Shown: piece after piece, positions 25,701 to 34,780 of the stretch
Position numbering within the stretch: position 1 is the stretch's first letter
Layout: every line of letters begins with the position of its first letter
Assembly: GCA_002633005.1 (NCBI GenBank)
Contig: NMRA01000889.1
Coordinates: 1-64,000 of the forward strand
Length of the DNA: 64,000 bases
Source: Phoronis australis
Taxonomy: Eukaryota; Phoronida; Phoronidae
Direction of reading: 5' to 3'
Program-made: the position numbers and the translations under genes
Notes under the pieces: generated by a model
Told to the model about the DNA's origin: nothing
Seen by the model: the letters and a program-made list of their open reading frames with translations, nothing else
Database searches by the model: none

Positions 25701-28700
25701 GTTAATAGTAGACGCATAAAAACTATGTACTTTTAAAATCTTTTTATGATCCCTGAAACTTATTATGTATATGAAAACAATGCCCAGCTTTTCGTTAAAG
25801 GTGATGGCCACCTTTTTTCAAGTCATTTTCAGTAAAAATATGGTTTGTTGATTATCTCAGACATATTTTTCAGTTAATTACAACTTTTTGTAATTTAATT
25901 AATTACTCGTCCTCTACTCTGGAAGTGATGTTTAGGGAGTCAAGAATTACGCGCCAATTTGGTACCGCGTTCAACTTTACTGTGAGGATCTGTACTACTG
26001 TTCTTTTTGTGCTGTTTTTCTAAAATTTTCGTCACCACATCCCATAAGTCGGCCACCCATATCACAATGACAGTAGTGACTTGAGTGACGGAGACATTGT
26101 TCATAGCAGTGGTGACGAGGAATTTTTTCACGGACAGTCAGTGAGTGGGATGTTTGAGCCTGGGTATAATGAGGCAGAGTACGCACAGGCACAGGCATCT
26201 ATTGAGAGAAATGAGGCAGAGACTTAAGACAGATGTGGTGGGACGTCCTGGTGTAAATGCATGGTGTGCACTGTTATGCCTACCTCAATGGAATGCCTAT
26301 GCTGTTCAGAGTTCGACGAGGCCAAGCCAATACTGGAGACTGCATCTACTTTTCATGTGCCTTACTTGACACAGCATCCTAACTTTGGTGCTCATATGAA
26401 TGCTGGTGTGCTAGACACCTTCTTTAGAAGTCACAGAGCTAACTGGAGGAGGTTTCCAAATCCAAGGGGGAGGAAGCCTTATGAATGCCTAGTAAATATA
26501 GCCATTCTGGATATGGTTAAGTGGACCGGGCATCCCACGGATAAAGGAACAACTGTCTCACTTGCCCGAGTGTCACGCGATACACTGCCACTGAATGGTG
26601 ACCTGAGCACCCAAACTGCTTACATCCCGCTGTGTGACTCCCTTGCCACAAACCTGGCACTTTCTAAATAGCTCCAATAAACTTATCAGAGTTTGGCTCA
26701 TTGGTCTGTCCACTGGACGACAAACTGTCCTTCTCACTGGGTGTTGAACTGGGCCTGTATTCACTCTCACTACTCAACATCGCTGCAGGGCTGCTTACAG
26801 GCTCTAGGCTAGAGACAACAGCACACGGTGAGTCACTGCTAGTTCCGGGAATTGCACGTTCTGATGGTATGTTCGGAGGCACGGGTGACACAAGATGAAG
26901 TGCCTCCAGTCGCTGTAGTGACTACAGCTCGCGAGGCTTTTCGCTTCAAAAATGCACTTCTCGGGAATGGCGACGATGCACTGCCGAGAATCAACAGTAA
27001 CGGTATGGCACTCTTCTTGCAGGGACCTTCATCAATTCAGCATACATATCTCTCTCGTAATCCGACAGCAGAAAATGCTTGCCACGCACTCGGTAGCTCT
27101 CCACTTCTTTGTACTTTGCGTGGACGGTGTCATCTTTCGGAAGTGATGTAATGGTACACCCAAAGCGCGTGTGAGACGATAATGAGTACATCCCGGTATG
27201 CAGCAACTGTGTGGCATGTTGACTGACTCGTAAACAAAAGCAAACAACAACCGAACTTATCATAACCGAGGTAGAACAATGCCTGACGTTACAGCTCTCA
27301 CATTCAGACTATATGAAAACAGATTGGTGCGTAATTCTTGACTCCCTAGACGTCACTTCCAGAGTAGGGGACGAGTAATCAATGAAATTACAAAAAGCTA
27401 TAATTTACTGAAAAATATGCCTGGGATAATCAACGAACCTTATTTTAACAAAAAATGTCATTAAAAAATGTTGCCTTCGCCTTTAACATGACTGCATTGT
27501 TGATAAAAAATTCATAGAAATCACAAAATTTTCCACAGAAACAAATTTTTGTTGGAAACTTGGGAATTCTATTCCTGCATTATATTAATTACAAAAAGCA
27601 TGAGCAGGTATTTCGTAAAGGCGTTTAGCCTGATAACTCGGCTATCAAAAGTATGACTTTGTTTTTTTTTCAAGGAATGCTGATGTCTTCATTTTTGACA
27701 AAGAAGTTCTCAGGCTAAGAAAATCCCAGAGATGTTGATAGAATAAAGAAACGGAATTTCCAAGTTTTGTGGGAAAAATTTGTGTTTGTGGAAAATTCTG
27801 TAGTTTCCATGAAAAAAAGCAAATTTGATTAGAAACGTCTGGATGTTGTTTTCATACTCATAATAAGATGGTGTGATCATCAATATTTTTATGTAGATTT
27901 ATGGTCTACTATCAATACTTTAAGTCATTTGAGAAATTGGATCCTTGGTAATGAAGGTATCCTATATTGTACCTTAAGGCTTCAAATAAATTACTCTGTA
28001 TATTGCGCACTTTTTCAAGTATTCTGCAAATCAGTTTCACTTGGAATGTTCTAACACTTTTCCTGGCTAGTCTGCTTACGATTTTACTATGGAAAAATTA
28101 GTGGTAAGGCTTTCTTGAGTTCTATTCAGAAACAGGAGTAATACTTAAGCTTAGTTTCGGTCCAAGCAGATATAAACCTATCACCCATCACTGAAAACAA
28201 CTTCTGATTCAGACCACTTACCGTTGATTATGAATTTGGTCTCAAATTCGTTAGTCAAATCCGTTAGTCAAATTCGAGATAATTATAGGGCTTAGAAAGA
28301 ACTGACAGTTCGTTATTGCTTGAGGTCTAGCCCTACAAGCATTTTGTGCATCAAACATGGACTCAAGAAATAACTAACTGTCAGTTCTTTGCACGCCCAG
28401 AAATCCCTTCTGATCTGAGTAAGAAACATGTTTGGAGACCAATTTTACAGTCTGTGGTAAATGGTCTAAATCAGGGGTTCGCTACTGAGACGAAATGCAG
28501 GTTTATAGGCGCTTAAAATATGTTTTGGTGGACTCTAAAATGGGAAAAATTACTCTTCCTGATTAAATGTTTTAGTTTTTATGGGTCCACATATTTATAT
28601 GTGGTTGCACATTACCATCATCTCTGTCCGGCGTCTGGCGTCCACAGCTGTATCTCCTAAACCTCTTGGAGGATCTGAATGAGATTTGGCAGATGTGTTC

Positions 28701-31700
28701 CTATAAAGCTGATGACGGACGACCAAGAATTTCGGACCTCTCTAACTACCGGTGTGCCCCCTAGTGGCAATTTTATTTTTTTTACGCTTACCTCTGTATC
28801 TTTGGAGATCCTCTACGCATTTTCATAAAATTTGACAGTTAGCCATCTATTAGTGAGATGATGCCATCCTCACATTTTCAGACGGATTTGAGGTACTTTG
28901 CGCCACCTAATGGCCATTTTTACTGTTTTTGAGTCTGTTTTTTGGCGTCCGCCGTTCTATCAACCAAACTGCTGTGGGGATGATTTTGAAAATTCCCCTA
29001 TATGTTCTTATTGTGAAGAGGGCGGTTGACGATGATTTTCTGATGACTTGGACTACTATGGCACCCCCTATTGGCAGTTTTGTTTGTTTTTGCGCCCATG
29101 GCTGTATCTCCTAAACGCTCTAAAGGATCTTGATGAGATTTAGCAGATGTGTTTCTATGAAGCTGACGACGGACGACAACGAATTTCGGACCTCTCCGAC
29201 TACCGGTGTGCCCCCTAGTGGCAATTTTATTTTGTTATGCTTACCTCTGTATTTTCGGAGGTCCTCAACGGATTTTTATGCGCCCACATATTTATGTGTG
29301 GACGCATTATGCCGTCATCTCCGTCCGTCCGTCCATCCGGGCGGCGTCCGTCCGGCGTCCGGTGTCCGCTGCTTTATCTCCAAAACCCTTTGACATACGT
29401 TCATGAAATTTGGCACATATGTTCCATTCATGAATGGGACGGCATGTGTGAACTTTCGGACAGATCCGACTACCGGTGTGCCCCCTAGTGGCAATTTCAG
29501 TTTTTTACGCTTACCTTTGTATCTTGGCAAAAGTCCTGAACGGATTTTCATAAAATTTGGTACGTAGGCACCTATTAGTGAGATGACGATATCCTGCCGT
29601 TTTCAGATGGATTCGACATAGTTTGCGCTTCCTAGTGGCCATTTTTAGTGTTTTCGAGTCTGTTTTTGTGCGTCCACCCCTCTATCAACCAAACCGCTCA
29701 AAGGATGATTGTGAAAATTGGCATGTATATGCTTACTATGTAGAGGACGGTTGACGATGATTTTCCGACAATTTCGACCACTGTGGCGCCTCCTAGTGGC
29801 AGTTTTGTTTTTTGCGCCTATGGCTGTATCTCCTAAACCGTTCGCAGGATCTTTACGAAATTTAATAAGTGTATTTATATTATGTTAACAACAGACGATG
29901 ACGACTTTTGGACGGATCCGCATACCAGTGTGACCCCTAGTGGCAATTTTATTTTTTTACGTTTACCTCTGTATCTTCACAAGTCCTTAATGGATTTTCA
30001 TAAATTTGGTATGTAGGCACCTATTAGTGCGATGACGCTATCCTCCCGTTTTCGGATGGATTCGACCTAGTTTCCGACACCCAGTGGCCATTTTTACTGT
30101 TTTTGAGTCTGTTTTTTGGCGTCCACCCCTCTATCAACCAAACCGCTATAAGTATGATTGTGAAAATTGGCATGTATGTTCTTACTATGAAGAGGACGGT
30201 TGACGCTGAATTTCCCATGACTTTGATTACTNNNNNNNNNNNNNNNNNNNNNNNNNNNNNNNNNNNNNNNNNNNNNNNNNNNNNNNNNNNNNNNNNNNNN
30301 NNNNNNNNNNNNNNNNNNNNNNNNNNNNNNNNNNNNNNNNNNNNNNNNNNNNNNNNNNNNNNNNNNNNNNNNNNNNNNNNNNNNNNNNNNNNNNNNNNNN
30401 NNNNNNNNNNNNNNNNNNNNNNNNNNNNNNNNNNNNNNNNNNNNNNNNNNNNNNNNNNNNNNNNNNNNNNNNNNNNNNNNNNNNNNNNNNNNNNNNNNNN
30501 NNNNNNNNNNNNNNNNNNNNNNNNNNNNNNNNNNNNNNNNNNNNNNNNNNNNNNNNNNNNNNNNNNNNNNNNNNNNNNNNNNNNNNNNNNNNNNNNNNNN
30601 NNNNNNNNNNNNNNNNNNNNNNNNNNNNNNNNNNNNNNNNNNNNNNNNNNNNNNNNNNNNNNNNNNNNNNNNNNNNNNNNNNNNNNNNNNNNNNNNNNNN
30701 NNNNNNNNNNNNNNNNNNAGACAGCTTTGATGACACATTACAAGTTCTTGGATAGATTCGACATATTTTGCGCCATCTAGTTGCTATTTTTATGTTCCAA
30801 ACAAACACCCCTAGAAGCATACCATTAGCGGTGCATTCGTCCACGCATTTCAGCGCTCCGGGTTGCTCTTGTTGGTGATTTAAGGGACTGAGTAAAGATT
30901 GGTGGTATTGTGCCCATTTTTACAGATTATTATATGATTTACTAATTACCGAGAATTCCCATCAACTGTTCTGCCAAATTTATGCTCATGAACCTATTTT
31001 CAGAAAAATTTTTGAATATAGCTGACCCAGGTTTCTACTTTAGGATTCACAATAGAAAGTTCTCATGATTTGTGGGATTTCACAGAATTAACAACTTGTC
31101 AGGTATCTATTCACGTTTACAGATGGTCATTCAGGTGTTTTAGATGTCTGCTTTTAGTCATTATGTTATTTTTAGGAATTAATATATTTGCAGCTAAGCA
31201 ACTACTCACCTCGATCTATTTTATGATGCATTTTCTGTTTACGAAAGTACGTCCCAACTTACTTTTGAGGTACCAGAAAGGTAAAAAAACGTACAGTTTT
31301 GAAAAATGTGCCGTGTTGCTTACTATCAGACATTCCTGCTAACATACATCCCTTTCTCTATTCTTTGTAGGACCGGCTGATGCACTTTCCCGTTTGGATT
31401 GATCTAAAAGGACAGGACAGTGTACCAGAAACTGTACATCATGTGGTAAATAATACCTTTGGTTTACTCTCGCACTATAATTGCACTTCAACGTGACATT
31501 TAAATCGACAAACTATCGTATTTCAGGAACAAGGAAATATAGCAATGCTATATTACAATAATGACAAAAAATCAATTTTGGAAAACGAAGATAAACAAAT
31601 GGTGATTACGTTTTGGTATTAAATTTTACATCGTAGGCCTACGTTTTTTTCTGATGGATTGTTATTTCTACACAAGTGGCACAGAGGGGAATATAATCGA

Positions 31701-33761
31701 TCTCTATAGCAAGGGAATGGCTATGGGGGAATTTGTCCACGCATGCACTTTTAAGGGGAAAATTCGAGGGCAGATATTGAGCACAATGTGGGATTTAACC
31801 TGGATAAATATGATACGGACAATCAAAATATAATTTGTATCTCAGCAATGAAAAACATATTTTTCTCAAGTCAGATGACAATAAAATTTTAATTACAAAA
31901 ACACACTTGGCGTTGCACAAGTTAATTGTTTATAGTCATCCAAATGATTATGAGTCTGTAAGATAAATAAAATGTAATAAGATCAATAAATGTGAAGTGA
32001 TTATCAGTTTTTCACACATTACATGTTATGTTGATAGATGGAATGTTTTGGGCAAAACCTGCACGTTTAAAGTGTGCCATCGTCCCTGTCCATTTGGCGT
32101 CTGGCCGGTGTCCGCTTCTGTATCTCCAAAACCTATGGATGGATGTTCCGGAAATTTTGCAGATGTTTCTATCGTAGATGGGGCAACATGAGCTAATTTT
32201 TGGACGGTTCCGACTGCCAGTGTGCTCATAGTGGCTATTTTATTATTGTTACAATTTCGTAAAATTTGGCAAATAGATATCTATTAGGGAGACGACACCA
32301 CTCCTGTTTTGGGATGGATTTGATGTATTTTGCACCAGTTTTTTTGCCAGTTTTTCTGTTTTGGAGTCCGTTGAAAAATTTTTATGAAATTTAACAAATA
32401 AGTTTTTGTTAAAGAGGCGATGACACATTCCTATATTCAGGACTGGTGTATTTGACGTTATGTACGCCACCTTGTGGTCATTTTCATAATTTTTTGGAGT
32501 TTTTTGCATGCGCCTCTCTATGAGCCGACTGACTCTAAGGATCACTATGAAAATTAGCTTATGTGTATCTTTCGGGAAGTGCAAGGCTGACGATGATTTT
32601 CGGACAGGTCTGACTACTGTGGTGTCTATTAGGGGCAATTTTGTTGTTTATTTATGGAGAGCTCAATATCTATCAAGGTTCTTGATGGATCTTTATGAAA
32701 TTTGCTACTGTGTGTTTTTATTGAGCAGAGTAAATTTTAGGTCAAACCTGACAACTGCGCAGTGCTTTAATAGCTAGTTTGTTCTTTACGTTTATTTTGA
32801 TCTCGATTATAAAGTTTCTTGATGGATGTGCATGAAATTTGGCAAATATCTAAATTAAATGTTGTTATCATGGAGATGACATTGCGAGCTCTGTGTCAGA
32901 TTTGACGTATGTTGTGCCCTATCATGGCTTTTTTATTATTTTTGTGTAAGTTCATTGTTTTCCACCTCCCTATTTTCCAAACTGCGTGAAGAATTATGAT
33001 GTAATATGGCAGGTTTTATCCTATTGAGGAGAGCATTGCTGACTTGCTTTACACCCCATAGAGGCTACTTTAAATTTACTACCGGGAATTTCTGAAAATA
33101 GGCCGTGTGGTGATATTTGGAAAACAACCTTTCGAAAATGTCCAATGAAACCGAATATACACCTGGGTGTATTTTCGGAAACTTTCATTAAAACTGTCAT
33201 TCATGCTGTACTTAAATACGGTTAGTTACCAACAAAGTCACCTTATATCTCGATAAACGATAAGTCATTTGAGAGAAATTGTGATCCTGAAGTGTAATGT
33301 CTTTCCAAAATAACGGTAAATGAAGTTTTATACATCATAACATATTTCATAGTTTATTTTAGAACCATTCTTCAGATTTTCAAAACATGTAAACAGTTAC
33401 CAAAAATACACCCATGGGCGTACTTTTGGAAAATGTCCGAAAATACGCCCTTATGTGTACTTTTGGATGGACCTGTTTTTGGAAATTTCCTTAAGTAGAA
33501 AAGTTTTAAATAATGGTCATTCCTTGTATTTGCACTTGTGTGGGCTTATATCAATGTTCCATGTTGCTCTTCCATAACTTCTCGCGGTCAAGTCTACATA
33601 GATTGTTTGGTGCCTGAGGACAAGACATGCTCATCCATCTTGCATTTAGGTTGTCACTGTGAACCCTCGGAAGGACACCTCTTGGAAGACTTTGAAACGT
33701 CACTGGGACACAGATGGTGTGCACTACAGCGACGGCATTAACCCAGCTGTTGAGACCAAGG
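10686..33761 (+). CDS. DDX1: DDX1 ATP-dependent RNA helicase, partial gene (15 exons, N-terminal two thirds)
   Basis: DEAD-box RNA helicase with a SPRY domain inserted between motifs I and Ia, an arrangement specific to DDX1. In animals DDX1 acts in tRNA splicing (tRNA ligase complex), RNA transport and 3' processing. Exons lie at 10686-10737, 12219-12282, 12965-13097, 13962-14096, 15128-15288, 16777-16849, 18242-18372, 18637-18753, 20027-20050, 20772-20824, 21857-21917, 22194-22292, 22816-22956, 31371-31445 and 33650-33761. All have AG/GT borders and compatible phases, giving 1431 nt (477 codons). Seen in order: N-terminal EMGVMPEI, Q-motif region, motif [14 protein letters not shown] (exons 5-8), Ia PSRELAEQ, Ib TPGR, II DEAD, III SAT. 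The first about five codons (exon 1) and the C-terminal RecA domain (motifs IV-VI, roughly 260 residues) were not found. Identification rests on remembered vertebrate DDX1 and is very secure; intactness is not shown. Confidence 0.96.
10945..11036 (+). repeat. Direct duplication of a ~46-bp segment
   Basis: TTTCAAATTCTTAATAATCT followed by GAGAGACCCGTGAATTCTTAA is present twice in tandem in DDX1 intron 2. Confidence 0.9.
11090..11560 (+). repeat. Degenerate modular-element trace in DDX1 intron 2
   Basis: Contains TGTCCTGGTGTCTGGGTGTC, a GATATCTTGAAAACC box and two end boxes (CCCTCTAGTGGCCATTT near 11365, CCCTCTTGTGGCCATTT near 11545). Borders not defined. Confidence 0.4.
12219..12282 (+). CDS. 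DDX1: DDX1 exon 3, Q-motif region
   Basis: Encodes [21 protein letters not shown] after a split Ser codon; this is the Q-motif region that recognises adenine. Acceptor TTTTTGTAG, donor GTAAGT, ending in phase 0. The intron before it is about 1.5 kb. Confidence 0.95.
12712..12817. repeat. Hairpin element, family H1 copy 1 (DDX1 intron 3)
   Basis: Arms GACAGTCACTTACAGGG / CTGTAAGTGGCTGTTGTC enclose AAACCAGTTT ... AAACTGGTTCTCAAAATTC. The inner block is shared with the hairpin at 37192-37287. Confidence 0.7.
12965..13097 (+). CDS. DDX1: DDX1 exon 4, Walker A (motif I)
   Basis: Begins [12 protein letters not shown], the P-loop that binds ATP phosphates, and continues [13 protein letters not shown] into a Lys/Gly/Ser-rich linker leading to the SPRY insert. 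Acceptor TTGACAG, donor GTAAGG, phase 1 end. The linker is more divergent than the rest, as expected for the family. Confidence 0.96.
13962..14096 (+). CDS. DDX1: DDX1 exon 5, start of SPRY insert
   Basis: Encodes [20 protein letters not shown] through [22 protein letters not shown]. It matches the N-terminal flank of the DDX1 SPRY domain (W..NP.DRG...I..DGL.CQS). Acceptor ATGTTACCGTGTAG, donor GTAGGT, phase 1 at both ends. Confidence 0.93.
15128..15288 (+). CDS. DDX1: DDX1 exon 6, SPRY core
   Basis: Encodes [20 protein letters not shown], then [24 protein letters not shown]. The YYE and RVGWST strands and the GFGGTGKKS loop are SPRY hallmarks in DDX1. Acceptor TTTGTATCAG, donor GTAACG, ending in phase 0. 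The following intron (15289-16776) is almost filled by a repeat element. Confidence 0.96.
15431..16673 (+). mobile_element. Hairpin-ended modular element, copy A (DDX1 intron 6)
   Basis: Starts ATGCGCCCACATATTTATAT, itself a foldback (CCACATA/TATGTGG), followed by a TCCGTCCGTC-rich stretch. It ends with GTGGGCACAT (inverted to the start) and a small hairpin CAACAC-TCT-GTGTTG, then CTCTTG. Between are about eight diverged modules of roughly 140 bp. Each runs from an ATCTCC-AAACC-like box through a CATGAAATTTGG-like box and GGACGGAT-like box to CCTAGTGGC. Exact matches to the CTCF core consensus (CCASYAGRKGGCRS, minus strand) lie at 15601-15614 and 16572-16585. No coding capacity. Structure resembles non-autonomous Helentron/DINE-1-type elements; that assignment is inference. 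Confidence 0.8.
16777..16849 (+). CDS. DDX1: DDX1 exon 7, SPRY
   Basis: Encodes [24 protein letters not shown]; the DxIGCxLDxD strand and the KWSKNG turn are conserved in SPRY domains. Acceptor TTGTTTCAG, donor GTAAGA, phase 1 end. Confidence 0.95.
18242..18372 (+). CDS. DDX1: DDX1 exon 8, SPRY C-terminal part
   Basis: Encodes [13 protein letters not shown], then [20 protein letters not shown] and TPLKYTPK. The LGxAF/Y and FYPAxxLKNAxxxxNFG pattern closes the SPRY fold. Acceptor CTTCCTTTGCAG, donor GTAAAA, ending in phase 0. Confidence 0.95.
18637..18753 (+). CDS. DDX1: DDX1 exon 9, return to helicase fold
   Basis: Encodes [20 protein letters not shown] followed by [19 protein letters not shown]. 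The end (PNAP.AxIIE) is the beta strand leading directly into motif Ia. Acceptor CCATTATAG, donor GTAAGG, phase 0 at both ends. Confidence 0.95.
19425..19865. repeat. 21-bp minisatellite in DDX1 intron 9
   Basis: About 21 tandem units with consensus CTCATTTCTGATGATGTCATA. Variants alternate in a partly regular 63-bp order (GACGATGTCATA, GATGATGTCAAA, GATGATGTCATA). As the period is a multiple of three, all of it is open on both strands (Met-Thr-Ser-Ser-Glu repeats on the minus strand), but there is no sign of translation. One early unit contains the full CRE palindrome TGACGTCA (19497-19504); most carry TGATGTCA. Confidence 0.95.
20027..20050 (+). CDS. DDX1: DDX1 exon 10, 24-nt microexon encoding motif Ia
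   Basis: Eight codons, PSRELAEQ, exactly the conserved RNA-contacting motif Ia (PTRELAxQ class). Strong polypyrimidine acceptor (CTTCTTTTTCAG) and donor GTAATC. Phase 0 on both sides, so skipping would keep the frame but delete motif Ia. Confidence 0.95.
20772..20824 (+). CDS. DDX1: DDX1 exon 11
   Basis: Encodes [17 protein letters not shown] plus two bases of an Arg codon; corresponds to the helix after motif Ia. Acceptor GGTGATTTCAG, donor GTATGT, phase 2 end. Confidence 0.93.
21010..21640 (+). repeat. Degenerate modular-element trace in DDX1 intron 11
   Basis: Shows TGCGTCTGTTCATCCGGTGT, TTGTATCTCCTG and, at about 21580, GCGCCACCTAGTGACA, the module end box with one change. Too diverged to define borders. 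Confidence 0.45.
21857..21917 (+). CDS. DDX1: DDX1 exon 12, GG motif strand
   Basis: Encodes (R)[20 protein letters not shown]; the IIGG turn is the DEAD-box GG motif. Acceptor TTTTATTTCAG, donor GTAGGT, ending in phase 0. Confidence 0.94.
22194..22292 (+). CDS. DDX1: DDX1 exon 13, motif Ib and first three residues of DEAD
   Basis: Encodes [20 protein letters not shown], then [13 protein letters not shown]. Contains motif Ib (TPGR) and ends inside motif II: D-E-A here, the last Asp in the next exon. Acceptor TTTATTAACAG, donor GTAAGT. Confidence 0.96.
22402..22458 (+). repeat. Short tandem duplication
   Basis: TGTGGTCTTTTGTAAGAGGG followed by TTTATCA occurs twice in a row in DDX1 intron 13. 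Confidence 0.9.
22816..22956 (+). CDS. DDX1: DDX1 exon 14, end of DEAD box and motif III
   Basis: Begins with the Asp that completes DEAD, then [20 protein letters not shown] and [22 protein letters not shown] is motif III, coupling ATP hydrolysis to unwinding. Acceptor CACCCCCTACAG, donor GTAAGT. The next intron is about 8.4 kb and holds two large repeat elements, a transposon and the assembly gap. Confidence 0.96.
23071..24829 (+). mobile_element. Hairpin-ended modular element, copy B (DDX1 intron 14)
   Basis: Longer copy of the same family with about twelve modules. Left foldback at 23071-23100; right end GTGGGCGCAT and hairpin CAACGC-TCT-GCGTTG before CTCTTG. Exact CTCF-core matches on the minus strand at 23390-23403, 24574-24587 and 24728-24741, with several one-mismatch versions (for example near 23245, 23550, 23694, 23832, 24130). 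The number of modules differs from copy A, showing internal expansion or contraction. Confidence 0.85.
24945..25168. repeat. Small TIR element, TCTCACC family copy
   Basis: Left end AAAATGTCACCAATTTAGG and right end GAAATTGGTGAGATTTTACC are inverted; centre AATATTTTGAAAATTTATGG GCAT is shared with the copy at 62499-62722. Confidence 0.65.
26228..26560 (+). pseudogene. P2X7 C-terminal (ballast)-type zinc-binding domain fragment in transposon
   Basis: The open frame shows a W-C-x-C-x-x-C-x-x-M-P-T-x-x-E-C-x-C-C-x-E signature ([13 protein letters not shown] then MECLCCSE, starting about 26246). It is followed by [20 protein letters not shown] and [20 protein letters not shown]. This matches the cysteine-rich zinc domain known from the P2X7 receptor cytoplasmic tail and from many invertebrate multi-gene proteins (CxxMPTxxExxCC, HPxF, NxxVLxxxxxxxR). 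A stop is in frame at 26225-26227 and the C-terminal Tyr/Phe/Trp-rich part is missing or degraded. It faces the THAP gene, so the two genes converge inside one element. Confidence 0.7.
26573..27217 (-). pseudogene. THAP-domain transposon gene, frameshifted remnant
   Basis: Minus-strand reading starts [20 protein letters not shown] with the first Cys pair of a C2CH THAP zinc finger. It then shifts frame ([17 protein letters not shown]...), where the expected Cys of the C-x2-H pair is Arg. A Ser/Pro-rich linker ([29 protein letters not shown]) is in a third frame, then [19 protein letters not shown] and [16 protein letters not shown]. The same order occurs in the copy at 40252-41031, confirming they are one gene. 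THAP domains bind DNA; here the gene is certainly non-functional as it stands. Confidence 0.8.
28296..28390. repeat. Hairpin element, family H2 copy 1
   Basis: Arms AAAGAACTGACAGTTCGTTA...GCTTGAGGTC and GACTCAAG...TAACTAACTGTCAGTTCTTT. Related hairpins lie at 39272-39372 and 42280-42380. Confidence 0.75.
28581..30871 (+). mobile_element. Hairpin-ended modular element, copy C, compound (DDX1 intron 14)
   Basis: Contains two left ends: a diverged one at 28581 and a well-preserved one at 29278, which follows directly on a GGATTTTT of a module. This suggests either a nested insertion or recombination at TTTTTATG/TTTTCATG microhomology. The right end with hairpin CAGCGC-TCC-GGGTTG (weakened) and CTCTTG is at 30871. 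Exact CTCF-core matches at 28754-28767, 29208-29221 and 29478-29491. Bases 30232-30718 are undetermined. Confidence 0.82.
30232..30718. other. Assembly gap (Ns)
   Basis: A 487-base run of undetermined sequence inside modular element copy C; apparent open frames across it are artefacts. Confidence 1.
31371..31445 (+). CDS. DDX1: DDX1 exon 15
   Basis: Encodes [25 protein letters not shown], matching the [22 protein letters not shown] region that follows motif III in DDX1. Acceptor TATTCTTTGTAG, donor GTAAAT, phase 0 at both ends. It lies downstream of the run of Ns, showing that the gap is inside the intron. Confidence 0.95.
32040..33060 (+). repeat. Highly diverged relative of the modular element
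   Basis: Recognisable boxes in order (GTCCGTCC-like start near 32085, CTGTATCTCCAAAACC, TTTTTATGAAATTT, GCCACCTTGTGGTC near 32466, GTGGTGTCTATTAGG) but no clear ends. It lies in DDX1 intron 15. Similar weak traces occur at 21010-21640 and 11090-11560. Confidence 0.55.
33085..33490. mobile_element. 406-bp TIR element with three internal palindromes (DDX1 intron 15)
   Basis: Ends GGAATTTCTGAAAATAGG and the inverted CCTGTTTTTGGAAATTTCC. Three ~28-30-bp palindromes with the core CCRAAWATACRCC...GTAYTTTTGG lie at 33151-33178, 33400-33429 and 33437-33466. No ORF. It ends 159 bp before DDX1 exon 16. Confidence 0.65.
33650..33761 (+). CDS. DDX1: DDX1 exon 16 (last exon found)
   Basis: Encodes [20 protein letters not shown], then [18 protein letters not shown]. 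It corresponds to the VVPVNPKTDRLWERL..H..TDDVH..D...P region between the two RecA domains. Acceptor TTGCATTTAG, donor GTGAGT, phase 1 end, so at least one further exon is required. None carrying motifs IV-VI was recognised in the next 30 kb. Confidence 0.9.
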
Positions 33762-34780
33762 GTGAGTGAGTTGTGCAAACAAAGTTTCTGGCATGCTACG
33801 CTCGTGACATTTTGTCTCATTGGCTGTCTTTTGAGCAATCTGAAAACAAAGGGCTGTTTGCGAAAATCACTCCCACCTGAAATAAGGTAATTTCCTATTG
33901 CTTTGTGAACACGCAGAAACTTTGCCATAGTTTGTGCCATAAACTTTACTTTTTAAGACAGCCTTCATATATGCGGTAAAACATCCAAACATTCTGTCCT
34001 CAGCTCAGATTGTGTTCAATGAGTGTTGTTTATGTTTGACTTATGACTCATACAAATGTTTGTTTTTGTTGTGTTTGACAATTTCCAATGCTAAAAGGAT
34101 GGTGAATGTGGAGAGAAAGACAGATGTATGAGATACGGTCACAGAATTCAGGGGTACTTGTTATGATATTCGTCATATTGTACCCAAGTCTGAATTATTT
34201 AATACAGACCTGTGTACAATACACAAAACATGCGTATTCCTACGGAAGTTCAACCTGCAGTATGCGAGTACGCATTGACTTCAAAACACGCAAATCAAAC
34301 CATTCTATATATAATGTGTGATGGAAGTAATGATGATGAATTAATAGTTCCAATAGAAGAAGAATACTAACTTTGGATTAAAAATTTAACAATAATTATC
34401 TTTGCTTCATAATTTTGAACTGAAAATAACTCAACGTGGCACAGCGTTAAAGTTGGTTATCAGTTGTTTATTTTAACTCTCGAGAATCAGCGAATTAGGA
34501 GGCCTCTTCTATCAATATTCACTGAAATCCCATCGAAAGTATTTGTAACAATGTCTGCGATTGGTGGATTGCTCACCTCATTCAACTTTGGCTATCCTTG
34601 GCAAACACAGTACTTTTATTGTTAAAATGGCAAAGCGCGGGATTGAGATTTTTCTCGAGGAAAAAATAGAGTTTGGAGGTGGTATGACATTATTGGCGAG
34701 ATTGAGGGAAATTTGCATCCAACTTGAGAAATGCTAGTAACCTAAATAAAAGGCAGTCATCTTTCGCTGAGTTGTGGGAA

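Larger units (their letters stand above)
25798..27483. mobile_element. Long-TIR DNA transposon, copy 1, with convergent THAP and P2X7-type gene remains
   Basis: Terminal inverted repeats of about 190 bp (25798-25990 and 27290-27483) begin AAGGTGATGGCCACC / AAGGCGAAGGCAACA and are flanked on both sides by TA (25796-97, 27484-85). Both arms contain the matching block AATTACTCGTCC...GGAAGTGA. Inside, a broken THAP gene runs leftward from the right TIR and a zinc-domain ORF runs rightward from the left TIR. It lies in DDX1 intron 14. A second copy is at 39987-41147. Superfamily not assigned; a THAP domain is found in several eukaryotic DNA transposon groups. Confidence 0.85.

Noticed and set aside
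30094-30844. Frames of more than 200 codons across 30.1-30.8 kb
   Set aside because: They run through the block of Ns.
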